Positions 15,744 to 24,351 of a stretch of 34,978 nt of DNA are shown one piece after another. This DNA is from an uncultured Phascolarctobacterium sp. GTDB taxonomy: Bacteria; Bacillota; Negativicutes; Acidaminococcales; Acidaminococcaceae. Each line of letters opens with the position of its first letter. Position 1 is the first letter of the stretch. The stretch is taken from the NCBI GenBank assembly GCA_947629685.1, contig CANREP010000019.1, positions 1 to 34,978 of the forward strand, given 5' to 3'. The position numbers were made by a program, and so were the translations under genes. Below the pieces are notes generated by a model. It was given only the letters and a program-made list of their open reading frames with translations. It was not told the origin of the DNA and did not search any database.

Positions 15744-17219
15744 ATGCTGGAAAAACTTGATCTGACTAAAAAACTTGCTAAAGATGAATATAATAAAGCC
15801 ATGGATGTGCTGGGTGAAAAACTTGGCGAGGTACAGCGAAAGGCGCGCGAAGCAAAACGACCTGTCATTATTGTCTTTGAGGGTTGGCGGGGGGCACGCC
15901 GCAGTACCATTATCAATAAGATAATGCAGCAGATGGATGCGCGCGGCTTCAATGTTTTTTCTTCTGTCAAACTTAGCGATGAAGAACGCTCCATGCCGTT
16001 TTTTACTTATTTCTGGCAGCATCTGCCGCCTCAGGGCCATATCGTGGTTTATCATCGCAGCTGGTACTATCTGAAAAATGAATGTGATATTGAGTTTAGA
16101 AAAGAAAAGGATAAATGGCTGAATACTTCTTTTGACCACATCAATAATTTTGAGAAAGAGCTGACTGACGATAATTATATCTTGCTGAAATTCTTTCTGC
16201 ATATTTCGGAAAAACAACAGGCAGAAAATCTGGCTAAAAATTATAAGACGCTGGGCAAGGCCTGGAAAGAAATTTCTCCGGCTTATGATGAAAGCGGCGA
16301 GTATAAGATCTATCTGGAGCGTTACGAAAAAATGCTGGAAGCTACAGATACGACTAATGCTCCCTGGCATATCATTGCTGCTGACGATTCACGCAGTGCC
16401 CAGGTTGATGTTTTCAAAGCTGTCATCGATACGGTGGAACATGCCTTGGATGTGCAGTGCCAAAGCTGCAGCAGCGTGCCTCGTATAGCTAATTACTATA
16501 ATGTGCTTGGGCAGGTTGACCTGGATAAATCTATCAGCAAAAGCGAATATAAGGATAAACTGGATAAGTATCAGGAAAAACTGCGTATGCTGCAGATAGA
16601 AATGTTTAAGGCAGGTATTCCTGCAGTTATCGGTTTTGAAGGCTGGGACGCTGCAGGCAAGGGCGGAGCAATCAGACGTCTGACGGCGGCGCTGGATCCG
16701 CTTGGATATTCCGTTAATCCTGTAGCGGCGCCAAATATAGTGGAAAAGCAGTTTCATTATCTGTGGCGTTTCTGGATACGTTTGCCCAGGCCCGGCAGCA
16801 TTGCCATTTTTGACCGTACCTGGTATGGACGTGTCATGGTAGAAAGGATAGAAGGATTTGCTGCTCCTCAGGAATGGCAGCGTGCCTATGAAGAAATTAA
16901 AGATATGGAAGAGCAGTGGTCCGAATATGGCATCGCTATTGCCAAATTCTGGCTGCAGATAGATAAGGATGAGCAGTACCGGCGTTTTAAGGAACGTGAA
17001 GGCAATCCGCAGAAAATTTGGAAGATTACTGATGAAGACTGGCGCAACCGTGAAAAATGGGACGCTTATGAGGAGGCCGTCAATGAAATGCTGATACGTA
17101 CCGACACTTCCTATGCGCCCTGGACGATAGTAGAGGGCAATAATAAATATTATGCCCGTCTCAAAGTGTTGCAGACGGTGATAGAACTTTTTGAAAAGAA
17201 ATTAAACAAAAACAGTTGA
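15744..17219 (+). CDS. Two-domain PPK2 polyphosphate:AMP phosphotransferase (class II)
   Basis: 491 residues with two tandem PPK2 P-loop domains. The C-terminal domain has an intact Walker A, FEGWDAAGKGGAI (298-310), and Asp-Arg-Thr-Trp-Tyr-Gly (357-362), so it should be active. The N-terminal domain is degenerate: Walker A reads FEGWRGARRST (45-55) and the second motif YHRSWYY (103-109), with His in place of Asp. Fused class II enzymes phosphorylate AMP to ADP with polyphosphate as donor, the N-domain being structural; that role is inferred from the architecture. The ATG at 15744 lies 8 bases after AAAAAGG; a GTG at 15735 overlaps that site. No ppk1 is in the window. Confidence 0.9.
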   Translation: MLEKLDLTKKLAKDEYNKAMDVLGEKLGEVQRKAREAKRPVIIVFEGWRGARRSTIINKIMQQMDARGFNVFSSVKLSDEERSMPFFTYFWQHLPPQGHIVVYHRSWYYLKNECDIEFRKEKDKWLNTSFDHINNFEKELTDDNYILLKFFLHISEKQQAENLAKNYKTLGKAWKEISPAYDESGEYKIYLERYEKMLEATDTTNAPWHIIAADDSRSAQVDVFKAVIDTVEHALDVQCQSCSSVPRIANYYNVLGQVDLDKSISKSEYKDKLDKYQEKLRMLQIEMFKAGIPAVIGFEGWDAAGKGGAIRRLTAALDPLGYSVNPVAAPNIVEKQFHYLWRFWIRLPRPGSIAIFDRTWYGRVMVERIEGFAAPQEWQRAYEEIKDMEEQWSEYGIAIAKFWLQIDKDEQYRRFKEREGNPQKIWKITDEDWRNREKWDAYEEAVNEMLIRTDTSYAPWTIVEGNNKYYARLKVLQTVIELFEKKLNKNS

Positions 17220-17232
17220 GTGAGGTAATATT

Positions 17233-18957
17233 TTGTCCTGGAAAATAAAAAATAAACTGAAGGAATTGCTGGCCAGCGAGTATGGAACGCAGATTTTTCC
17301 GCCGGGACTGCGGCATCCGGTAGCTTTCATTTATCCTAACGTCTATCACTTAGGAATGTCCAATTTAGGAATGCATATTCTGTATCAGATAATCAATGGA
17401 CGGGGCGACAGTGCCTGCGAGCGTTTCTTTCTGCCGGAGCCTGCGCTGATTAAAGAGCATGAAAAAACCAAGACGCCGCTTTTGAGTATGGAAACGCAGC
17501 GGCCGCTGGCAGATTTTGCTGTTCTTTTTGTCATGCTGTCTTTTGAGATGGACTATGATAACCTGCTGACGGTATTGGAACTGGGAAATATAAAACTGCG
17601 AGCTGAGCAGCGTAATGACAAGGAACCGCTGCTGATTATCGGCGGGCCATGCGCAACCTTTAATCCTGAGCCGCTGGCAGCTGTAGCTGACGCTTTTGTT
17701 ATCGGCGAAGGCGAGGAGACGGTACAGCGGATACTTGATGTTGTCTATAGCGAGGGAGAGAAAACGGAAAAACTGGTGCGTCTGGCTGCTGTTCCGGGCG
17801 TTTATGTGCCGCGTTTTTACGATCCGCAGTATGACGAGCAGGGCGTGTTCTGTAAGATGGAGCACGATGCGCGGGTTCCGGCAGTTATCACCAGGCAGTG
17901 GGTGCAGGATATTGACGCTTACCCGCATAATTCAGCCATAGTTACGGATAAGACTGAATTTGAAAATATGTACATTGTCGAGGTAGCCCGCGGTTGCGGC
18001 CGGCATTGCCGGTTTTGCATGGCCGGGTATTGCTTCCGTAAGCCGAGGCCTCGGGCGCTTGCTAATATCCTGAAAGATATTGCGGAGCGGCCGGAGCGGA
18101 CCAGGAAAATCGGGCTCATGGGCGCGGCAGTATCTGACCATCCGCAGATTAGGGAGTTGACGACGGAGCTGGCAGAAAAGAAGATTTCTTTTTCGGTAGC
18201 GTCTTTGCGTGCAGATACTTTGGATGAAGTTATGACCAACGCTTTGGCGGCCAGCGGGCAGCAGACCATGACCGTGGCGCCGGAAGCAGGCAGCAGCAGG
18301 ATGCGTGACAGTATCAATAAAGGTATAACAGAAGAACATGTTTATCATGCGATAGAACTGGCAGCAGCTGCCGGAATGAAAAATATTAAGCTGTATTATA
18401 TGATTGGCTTGCCGGGAGAAGCAGACAGCGACATCAACGAAATGATTGCGATGATTCAGCGGGTCAGGGAAAAGATGGATATGGCAGGCAATAAAGGCGA
18501 ACTGGTTATTTCGGTGAATGCGTTTGTGCCTAAGCCGTTTACGCCCTATCAGTGGGAACCGCTGTGCAATTTGCAGGAACTGAAAAAACGCTTTAGAATG
18601 CTGCAGGATGCTTTTAAAAAGAATAGACGCATCAAATTGATTACAGAATCTTTGAAAGAAACTGTAGTACAGGCTGTGCTGGCAAGAGGAGACAGAAAAG
18701 TAGGAGAATTGCTGCTGGAGGCGCATATTTCAGGCAAGCCTATGAAACAGGTCTTTAAACAACATGACAGAGATTTGGAAGCATTTGCCTGCAAGAAGCT
18801 GCGCGTAGGACAAAAACTGCCCTGGCAGCATCTTGATATGGGCTTTACTGAGGCCTATCTGGCAGCTGAGCTGCAGCGCAGCAGTGAAGGACGCTTTACT
18901 CCTATGTGTTTTGATGGTTGCCAGCGCTGCGGCGTATGTGGAGATAAAAATGAATGA
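17233..18957 (+). CDS. Radical SAM protein with B12-binding-like N-terminal domain (TIGR03960-like)
   Basis: 574 residues starting from TTG at 17233, preceded by GAGGT with a 6-base gap. The N-terminal part (about 30-240) resembles a cobalamin-binding fold (LLIIGGPCATFNPEPLA, FVIGEGEE). Cys255/259/262 in RGCGRHCRFCMAG form the radical SAM cluster. GLPGEADSDI and FVPKPFTPYQWEP are in the body. The C-terminus carries Cys559/563/566/569, probably another metal or cluster site. It matches my memory of TIGR03960, often fused or adjacent to a DUF2344 (TIGR03936) partner; no such partner follows. Substrate unknown. The stop overlaps the pgeF start by 8 bases, so the two are co-translated. Confidence 0.85.
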   Translation: MSWKIKNKLKELLASEYGTQIFPPGLRHPVAFIYPNVYHLGMSNLGMHILYQIINGRGDSACERFFLPEPALIKEHEKTKTPLLSMETQRPLADFAVLFVMLSFEMDYDNLLTVLELGNIKLRAEQRNDKEPLLIIGGPCATFNPEPLAAVADAFVIGEGEETVQRILDVVYSEGEKTEKLVRLAAVPGVYVPRFYDPQYDEQGVFCKMEHDARVPAVITRQWVQDIDAYPHNSAIVTDKTEFENMYIVEVARGCGRHCRFCMAGYCFRKPRPRALANILKDIAERPERTRKIGLMGAAVSDHPQIRELTTELAEKKISFSVASLRADTLDEVMTNALAASGQQTMTVAPEAGSSRMRDSINKGITEEHVYHAIELAAAAGMKNIKLYYMIGLPGEADSDINEMIAMIQRVREKMDMAGNKGELVISVNAFVPKPFTPYQWEPLCNLQELKKRFRMLQDAFKKNRRIKLITESLKETVVQAVLARGDRKVGELLLEAHISGKPMKQVFKQHDRDLEAFACKKLRVGQKLPWQHLDMGFTEAYLAAELQRSSEGRFTPMCFDGCQRCGVCGDKNE

Positions 18958-19762
18958 TTTTATTATTAGGCAGAAAAATAATATCTGGTACGGAAGCTTT
19001 CCTGAACTTGAAGCGGCTGGCTTTATCAATGCCTGCAGCTGCAGGCTGCATGGAGAAAGCAGTTTGGTGGACGGCACGTTGAATCTGGCCTTACATGTTG
19101 GTGATGATCAAGCTAAAGTAATAGCTAACAGGAGGGCTTTTGCGGCTGTCGTTGGGGTGAGAGCGGAAAGTTTTACTACCTGCGGGCAGGTGCATGGCAG
19201 TAAGATTACGAATGTTACCGAAGCTTTAGTTGGCAGTGGGGCAGTTGATTTTAACAGCACCATTGCTGATACGGACGCATTGGTTACTAATCTGCCGGAT
19301 GTGCCGTTGCTGCTGTTTTATGCCGATTGTGTGCCTGTTTTATTAGCTGACAAGATAACTGGCGCTATTGGGCTGGCTCATGCAGGCTGGCGTGGAACAG
19401 TGGCCGGAATTGCCGGTAAGACGGTAGAGGCTATGCATGAATACTTTGGTACCCAGCCGGAGAATATACTGGCCGCTATCGGGCCGTCGATCGGCGCCTG
19501 CTGTTATGAAGTAGACGACTTCGTCCTCGGTAAGGCGCCGGGTTATAAAGCATATTTTACGCCTAACGGCAATAACAGGTATCAGATGGATTTATGGGGC
19601 ATCAATACACAGCAGCTGTTGGAGCGAGGTTTGCGGCAGCAAAATATTACTGTTGCCGGTGTTTGTACAGCGCATAATGCTGAACTGTTCTGCTCTTACA
19701 GAGCTGAACAGGGAAAGACGGGACGAATGGGCGTCTGCCTGTGCCGGCCTGCCGTAAGATAG
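18950..19762 (+). CDS. pgeF: Purine nucleoside phosphorylase / laccase-domain protein (YlmD, YfiH family)
   Basis: 270 residues from the ATG at 18950, chosen because TGGAGAT precedes it and the extra upstream frame lies inside the previous gene. Metal-site residues are His82 (CGQVHGSK), Cys127 (YADCVPVLL) and His144 (LAHAGWRGT), followed by IGPSIGACCYEV. The family acts on purine nucleosides (adenosine, inosine) and in E. coli edits peptidoglycan precursors; older annotation calls it a multicopper laccase. In Firmicutes it is ylmD, the first gene of the ylm division cluster, as here. A terminator follows, so it belongs to the upstream transcript rather than that of yggS. Confidence 0.92.
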   Translation: MNDFIIRQKNNIWYGSFPELEAAGFINACSCRLHGESSLVDGTLNLALHVGDDQAKVIANRRAFAAVVGVRAESFTTCGQVHGSKITNVTEALVGSGAVDFNSTIADTDALVTNLPDVPLLLFYADCVPVLLADKITGAIGLAHAGWRGTVAGIAGKTVEAMHEYFGTQPENILAAIGPSIGACCYEVDDFVLGKAPGYKAYFTPNGNNRYQMDLWGINTQQLLERGLRQQNITVAGVCTAHNAELFCSYRAEQGKTGRMGVCLCRPAVR

Positions 19763-19765
19763 ATG

Positions 19766-19794
19766 AAAACACAGGTATTTCTGCCTGTGTTTTT
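19766..19794 (+). terminator. Terminator after pgeF
   Basis: AAAACACAGG (19766-19775) pairs with CCTGTGTTTT (19784-19793) around an 8-base loop, with further T residues to 19794. Confidence 0.88.
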
Positions 19795-19821
19795 ATTTAT
19801 GTACAGTAATTTTTATCCGCG

Positions 19822-19851
19822 TAGACAATACTTAGGAGATTGTGTTAAAAT
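19822..19851 (+). promoter_or_regulatory. Possible promoter of the yggS-divIVA operon
   Basis: TAGACA (19822-19827), 18-base spacer, TAAAAT (19846-19851). The leader to the yggS start then holds an 8-bp inverted repeat, TGCAAAAA (19872-19879) with TTTTTGCA (19895-19902), of unknown role. Confidence 0.5.
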
Positions 19852-19928
19852 TACAGGAAGAAGATGGGTAGTGCAAAAACGCTCTTCTCCTGAATTTTTG
19901 CATAATTATGTTGTTTGGGGGAATTATT

Positions 19929-20627
19929 TTGCTGGCAGATAATCTTAAGTTAGTGCAGGGCAGGATTGAAGAAGCCTTGCAGCATAGAAAAGAAGCTAAA
20001 CTGACGGGAAATACTGTTACGCTGGTTGGCGTTACCAAGAATCATCCGGCGGAAGTGATTTCTGAAGCGTTGGCAGAAGGAATAAAGAATATCGGGGAAA
20101 ACAGGGTACAGGAAGCCAAAGCCAAAAGAGAAGTCCTGGGTGACGGCGGCTATTGGCATCTGATCGGACATTTGCAGACTAATAAGGCGCGGCAGGCGGT
20201 AGCTATGTTTGATCTGATAGAGTCTGTGGACAGCGAGCGGCTTCTGCAGGTGATAGATAAAGAAGCAGCGCGTATTGATAAAATACAGGATGTCTTATTA
20301 CAGCTCAATATTGCGCATGAAGAGCAGAAATCCGGCTTCAGCCGTGAAGAGTATCTGAACGTACTGCCGCTGCTGGATAATTATCGGCATGTGCGTGTCA
20401 GAGGGCTGATGGTTATTGCGCCTAAGGCTGAGGATGCCGAAGCTGTGCGGCAGGTGTTTGCCGCCGGCTACAGGTGTTTTTGCCGGCTGCAGGCGCTGAG
20501 GCCGGAGATAGATTGCCTTTCTATGGGTATGAGCGGCGATTATGCCGTGGCGGTAGAAGAAGGCGCTAATATCGTGCGTGTAGGCACTGCTTTATTCGGA
20601 CAGCGTGATTACAGTTTAAAATTTTAA
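19929..20627 (+). CDS. PLP homeostasis protein (YggS family)
   Basis: PLP-binding protein of the YggS/YlmE/PROSC family, which buffers pyridoxal phosphate and has no known catalytic activity. 232 residues from TTG at 19929; GGGGGA (19917-19922) sits 6 bases upstream, and the N-terminus LADNLKLVQGRI fits the family. An ATG at 19908 is in frame but has no ribosome binding site. PLP lysine Lys37 is in VGVTKNHP; IGENRVQE, HLIGHLQTNK and LSMGMSGDY mark the barrel. First gene of the yggS-sepF-proC-ylmH-divIVA run. Confidence 0.92.
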   Translation: MLADNLKLVQGRIEEALQHRKEAKLTGNTVTLVGVTKNHPAEVISEALAEGIKNIGENRVQEAKAKREVLGDGGYWHLIGHLQTNKARQAVAMFDLIESVDSERLLQVIDKEAARIDKIQDVLLQLNIAHEEQKSGFSREEYLNVLPLLDNYRHVRVRGLMVIAPKAEDAEAVRQVFAAGYRCFCRLQALRPEIDCLSMGMSGDYAVAVEEGANIVRVGTALFGQRDYSLKF

Positions 20628-20654
20628 AATACAGGAAGGTGGCCTGATTATAAG

Positions 20655-21185
20655 ATGAAGATTATAGACCGTATTACCGAAGCTTTGGGACTTTATGACG
20701 AAGAAGAAATTTATGATGAAATCCCTGAAAAGGAGCCAACACCTGCTCCGAGCAGGCAAAGAAACGCTTCTGTGCCGAAAAGCAGCGAATTAAGGGAAGA
20801 AGCGCCAAGAAAACAGCAGAATTATTCTCTGTTCAGGAAAAAACAGCCTGCTGCTGGCGAGGCTATGAGCAGCAAGACTATTGCTTTGCCGCTGGCTGAC
20901 AAGCAGGTGAAAGTAGTAGTACTGGAACCGACAAGCTTTGACGATTCGCAGAAGATTGCTGACTACCTGCGCAATAAGCAGCCTGTCGTGGTAAATTTTG
21001 AGGGAACGGACAGTATTATTACTAAGCGTATGACTGATTTTATCAGCGGCACTATTTACGCTTTAGGCGGCAGCATGAAAAAAATCGGCCGCAGTATCCT
21101 GGTGTGCGCGCCGCAGAATGTAGATATTGACGCAGGCGCAAATATTTATGACGATAAAGGAAGACAACCATGGGAAAAGGATTAA
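20655..21185 (+). CDS. sepF: Cell division protein SepF
   Basis: Membrane-associated FtsZ anchor that tethers Z-ring filaments in Gram-positive-lineage bacteria. 176 residues. An N-terminal amphipathic segment (MKIIDRITEALGLYD), an acidic/proline-rich linker (about 16-75), and a C-terminal polymerising domain (about 80-170) with VVVLEPTSFDDSQKIADYL, VVVNFEGTD and RMTDFISGTIYALGG. The end overlaps the proC start by 16 bases. Its place in the ylm cluster supports the call. Confidence 0.95.
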   Translation: MKIIDRITEALGLYDEEEIYDEIPEKEPTPAPSRQRNASVPKSSELREEAPRKQQNYSLFRKKQPAAGEAMSSKTIALPLADKQVKVVVLEPTSFDDSQKIADYLRNKQPVVVNFEGTDSIITKRMTDFISGTIYALGGSMKKIGRSILVCAPQNVDIDAGANIYDDKGRQPWEKD

Positions 21186-21994
21186 CACTGAAAAAAATCG
21201 CGTTTATCGGCGGCGGAGCTATGGCCGAAGCCATCATTAAGGGAATTGTCGGCAGCGGTTTTATCAGCGGGGCCGATATTGCTGTAGGCGAGCATACGCA
21301 GCAGCGTTGTGATTATCTGCAGGAAGCCTACGGCGTTCAAGCTTATACTGACAATACTAAGGCAGTAGAGGGAGCAGATCTGGTAATATTGGCTGTAAAG
21401 CCTCAGGTTGCGCCTGTTGCTCTTACTCCTGCGCTTACTTCGCATTTTCAGAAGAATGCCTGGGTACTTTCTATCATGGGCAGCGTGAGCATTGATATGC
21501 TGCATGGATATGTTCCTGGTTTTCCTGTTGTGAGGACGATGCCTAATACGCCGTTGGCGGTTGGCGAAGGCATGACGGCGATCTGCTGTGACGAAAAGGC
21601 AACGGCAGAGATGCTGGAAACTGCTTGCGCTATCTTTAGCTGCTGCGGTGAAGTAGAGGTAGTTGCCGAAAGTGCTATAGAAGCGATTACCGCTGTTTCT
21701 GGCTGCGGCCCGGGATATGCGTTTGTCATTATTGACGCTTTGGCAGATGCAGGCGTACGTGCGGGACTGCCGCGTGCGTTGGCTATCAAGCTGGCGGCAC
21801 AAACTTTGGCCGGCAGCGGTAAGATGTGCATCAAGACTGGCCTGCATCCGGCACAGCTGCGTGATCAGGTGACCTCCCCCGGAGGCACTACTATTGCCGG
21901 CATACATGTGCTGGAAAATCATGGCGTGCGCGGTGCTTTTTATGATGCCGTACAGGCGGTATTGCAGCGCAGTAATGAATTGCAGGGTAAATAA
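21170..21994 (+). CDS. proC: Pyrroline-5-carboxylate reductase
   Basis: Last step of proline synthesis, reducing pyrroline-5-carboxylate with NAD(P)H. 274 residues. The N-terminal Rossmann motif is IGGGAMAEAI (13-22), and VRTMPNTPLAVGEGM lies in the middle. The C-terminal domain carries the P5CR signature around DQVTSPGGTTIAGI. The ATG lies inside the sepF end, with AAAGGAAG (21156-21163) 6 bases upstream. It occupies the place where ylmG (YggT) is often found in this cluster. Confidence 0.95.
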   Translation: MGKGLTLKKIAFIGGGAMAEAIIKGIVGSGFISGADIAVGEHTQQRCDYLQEAYGVQAYTDNTKAVEGADLVILAVKPQVAPVALTPALTSHFQKNAWVLSIMGSVSIDMLHGYVPGFPVVRTMPNTPLAVGEGMTAICCDEKATAEMLETACAIFSCCGEVEVVAESAIEAITAVSGCGPGYAFVIIDALADAGVRAGLPRALAIKLAAQTLAGSGKMCIKTGLHPAQLRDQVTSPGGTTIAGIHVLENHGVRGAFYDAVQAVLQRSNELQGK

Positions 21995-21996
21995 TC

Positions 21997-22782
21997 ATGG
22001 CAGACAGAGAGAAAATTTTGCGTTATTTTAAGGCCAGCGGCGATGAGCAGCTGGCTGCTAAATTGATAGATTTGGCTGAAGGAGCAAACAAGAGCAGAAA
22101 ATACCGCGTGAGTGAATTTTTAGACCCGCACGCTTATAATGTAGCGGAAATCGTTGCGGCTAACTTTGAAAATATCAGGCTGGAAGCTAACGGTGGCTTT
22201 GACCATGCGGAACGTGTCAAAGCGGCTTTTGTGGCCGATGATTTTTACGGTACGCCGGATTACGGTATTGCTTGTTTTCTGGTTGCCTGGGATAAGCGTT
22301 ACTATGATTTGTCGCACAGGGATGTTCTGGGAGCTTTTATGGGCAGCGGCTGTAAGCGGGAAGCGATAGGCGATATTGTCTTTGTGCCGGAAGGAGCGCA
22401 GTTTGTTGCAGAAAAGACTTTACAAAACTTTCTCATAGGCAATCTTACTCAGATAGGAGCAGCGCCGGTTGTACTGACGGAGATTTCCGCTGCGGAGCTG
22501 CAGCAGAAAGAGGAAAAGGTCAAGATAATCAATGCAACAGTAGCTGATCTGCGTCTGGATGCGGTAGCAGCCGCCGGTTACGGCGTATCACGCAGCAGGA
22601 TGAGTGATGAGATCAAGGGCTTGAACGTAAAACTAAACTGGAAGGAAGCCAAAAAAGCTGCTCAGGCCGTGAATGAAGGAGATGTAATCTCATTTCGCGG
22701 GCGCGGCAGAGTAGAGGTTACTGAAATACGCGGTACTACTAAGAAGGGACGCATCAGTATTACTTTGAAAAGGTACATATAA
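21997..22782 (+). CDS. ylmH: YlmH-family S4-domain RNA-binding protein
   Basis: 261 residues. The N-terminal region (about 1-170) has FLDPHAYNVAE, FYGTPDYGIACFLVAWD and the family-typical DLSHRDVLGAFMGSGCKRE. The C-terminal S4 RNA-binding domain (about 183-255) includes RLDAVAAAGYGVSRSRM and VISFRGRGRVEV. In B. subtilis YlmH is linked to rescue of stalled ribosomes and to division gene context; that role is from the family, not this sequence. It starts 2 bases after the proC stop and is followed by divIVA. Confidence 0.92.
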   Translation: MADREKILRYFKASGDEQLAAKLIDLAEGANKSRKYRVSEFLDPHAYNVAEIVAANFENIRLEANGGFDHAERVKAAFVADDFYGTPDYGIACFLVAWDKRYYDLSHRDVLGAFMGSGCKREAIGDIVFVPEGAQFVAEKTLQNFLIGNLTQIGAAPVVLTEISAAELQQKEEKVKIINATVADLRLDAVAAAGYGVSRSRMSDEIKGLNVKLNWKEAKKAAQAVNEGDVISFRGRGRVEVTEIRGTTKKGRISITLKRYI

Positions 22783-22796
22783 AAAGGGGAAGAAAG

Positions 22797-23615
22797 ATGC
22801 TTACACCGGCAGATTTGAAGAATAAAACTTTTTCCCGTGGCTTTCGCGGCTATGAGACGGAAGAAGTAGATAAATTTATGGATGAGCTGCGCAAAGAATA
22901 TGAATATCTTTACATGGATAATCTGGAGCTGAAAGAGACTATAGAACGTGTGAGCTCTAAACTGGAATATTATCAGCAGATGGAAGCGACTATGCAGAGT
23001 ACGCTGACGGTAGCGCAGGAAACGGCCGATGAGGTAAAAACCAGCAGTGAGAAAAAAGCTGCTTTACTGGAACATGAAACTAAAGTGAAATGTGAGCAGA
23101 TGCTGGCGGATGCCAGAAATGCGGCGGAGAAGCTGCATAATGATACAATGGCGCAGGCTGAAGATTTGTATAACCAGACCAAGAACAAGACGGAAAATAT
23201 GCGCAACGCTACGGAAGCAGAATGCAGCAGGATGAAGGAAGAAGCAAGAAACTACGCTGCTAAACTGCGTAATGACACTGAAGTGGAAATGGAAAAATTA
23301 CGGGTTGCCAATGAGGACGCCTGCAAGAAAAGAGCTAATTCAGCTGCGGCTGAAGCAAGCAGGCTTTTGGAAACGGCCAGAAGTGAAGCTAATAAGATGT
23401 CGGTAGAGGCAAATAGCAATTATCGCAAGATAGTAGGCGACGCAGAAGAACGCAGCCGGAAAATCATTTTTGAAGCTGAGGCCAGAGCTGCTGTTGCGCA
23501 AAGTGCGTATGATGACCAAGTCAAAAAAGCCATGGTACATCGCAGACACATGCAGCATCTGCTGGAGACCCAGCTGGAGCTGCTGAAAAATTTTGAAGAA
23601 CAAACGTCAAAGTAA
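22797..23615 (+). CDS. divIVA: DivIVA-family cell pole/septum protein
   Basis: 272 residues. The N-terminal membrane-curvature-sensing domain (MLTPADLKNKTFSRGFRGYE) has Phe16 and Arg17 at the positions of the lipid-binding crossed loop. A very long Ala/Glu/Lys-rich coiled coil follows (about 30-265). Several similar segments in the middle (AEKLHNDTMAQAEDLYNQT, AAKLRNDTEVEMEKL) look like internal repeats. Longer than the B. subtilis protein (about 164), as in many Clostridia and Negativicutes. AAAAGGGGAAG precedes the ATG. Last of the cell-division group. Confidence 0.93.
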   Translation: MLTPADLKNKTFSRGFRGYETEEVDKFMDELRKEYEYLYMDNLELKETIERVSSKLEYYQQMEATMQSTLTVAQETADEVKTSSEKKAALLEHETKVKCEQMLADARNAAEKLHNDTMAQAEDLYNQTKNKTENMRNATEAECSRMKEEARNYAAKLRNDTEVEMEKLRVANEDACKKRANSAAAEASRLLETARSEANKMSVEANSNYRKIVGDAEERSRKIIFEAEARAAVAQSAYDDQVKKAMVHRRHMQHLLETQLELLKNFEEQTSK

Positions 23616-23629
23616 GCAGGGGATGAATG

Positions 23630-24301
23630 ATGATTATTTTGGTACGCCACGGCGAAGCTACCCACCATACACATAAACTTACTGGCGGCTGGACCGATTC
23701 GGTACTGACGGAGAAGGGTAAAAGGCAGCTGGCAGCAGCGGCAGAAAAATTAGCCTGTGATTTTTGCGGCAGGTATGTCAAGGTAAGAATCTTGGCCAGC
23801 GACCTCAAACGGGCGGTAGAGTCTGCCGAAATTATTGCCGGCGCTTTGAAAACAAGCAGTCCTGTAGAGAAATATCTTTTTTTGAGAGAAAAAAATAACG
23901 GTACGGCGGCTGGCATGACGGAAGAAGAAGCCAAAAAGATTTACTGCCGTCCTGCAACGGAGCAGGAGCTTGACCACCGTAATTATCCTGGCGGCGAAAC
24001 GCGTAATGAGTTTTATCAAAGAACTATTGCAGGATTATTACAACATACCGATCCTGAAAAGGAAAATCTGATTATTGTAGCGCATAAGGGAACGATTCAG
24101 AATATAATTTTTTATTGGCTGGGGATGGATATGTCACAAGTCGTAGAGAAAAATTTTTCTGTCGATATCCAGCCGGCCAGCATTTCGGTGCTGGGTGTAA
24201 ATAAGTGGCATGAGCATACTGTTTTCAGGTTGAATGATATTTCCCATCTGACCCAGGGAAAAGGTTTCGGCGTATTTGATTTTAAGTATGAAAAAAGATA
24301 A
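23630..24301 (+). CDS. Histidine phosphatase (phosphoglycerate mutase-like) family protein
   Basis: Branch of the RHG histidine phosphatase superfamily, 223 residues. The phosphorylated His7 is in LVRHGEATH (5-13). SDLKRAVESAEIIAG, LREKNNGTAAGMTEEEA, PGGETRNEF and the second catalytic His in IIVAHKGTIQN are present. Substrate cannot be told: relatives include phosphoglycerate mutases, alpha-ribazole phosphatase CobC and general phosphatases. The start at 23630 is 7 bases after AGGGG; the ATG at 23627 is also possible. Last gene before the ileS T-box; no terminator is visible after it. Confidence 0.88.
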   Translation: MIILVRHGEATHHTHKLTGGWTDSVLTEKGKRQLAAAAEKLACDFCGRYVKVRILASDLKRAVESAEIIAGALKTSSPVEKYLFLREKNNGTAAGMTEEEAKKIYCRPATEQELDHRNYPGGETRNEFYQRTIAGLLQHTDPEKENLIIVAHKGTIQNIIFYWLGMDMSQVVEKNFSVDIQPASISVLGVNKWHEHTVFRLNDISHLTQGKGFGVFDFKYEKR

Positions 24302-24315
24302 ATAGGTTTTTTCTG

Positions 24316-24345
24316 TTGACTTGAAATAATCAGATGCGCTATAAT
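24316..24345 (+). promoter_or_regulatory. Promoter of ileS
   Basis: TTGACT (24316-24321), 18-base spacer, TATAAT (24340-24345), immediately ahead of the T-box leader. Confidence 0.75.
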
Positions 24346-24351
24346 AACAGT

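Noticed and set aside
17932-18726. Long minus-strand open frame of 264 codons
   Set aside because: Shadow of the radical SAM gene; His/Arg/Phe-rich composition typical of antisense frames.
23100-23480. Possible repeat array in divIVA
   Set aside because: The repetition comes from the heptad coiled coil of the protein; there are no regular identical repeats or spacers, so it is not CRISPR.
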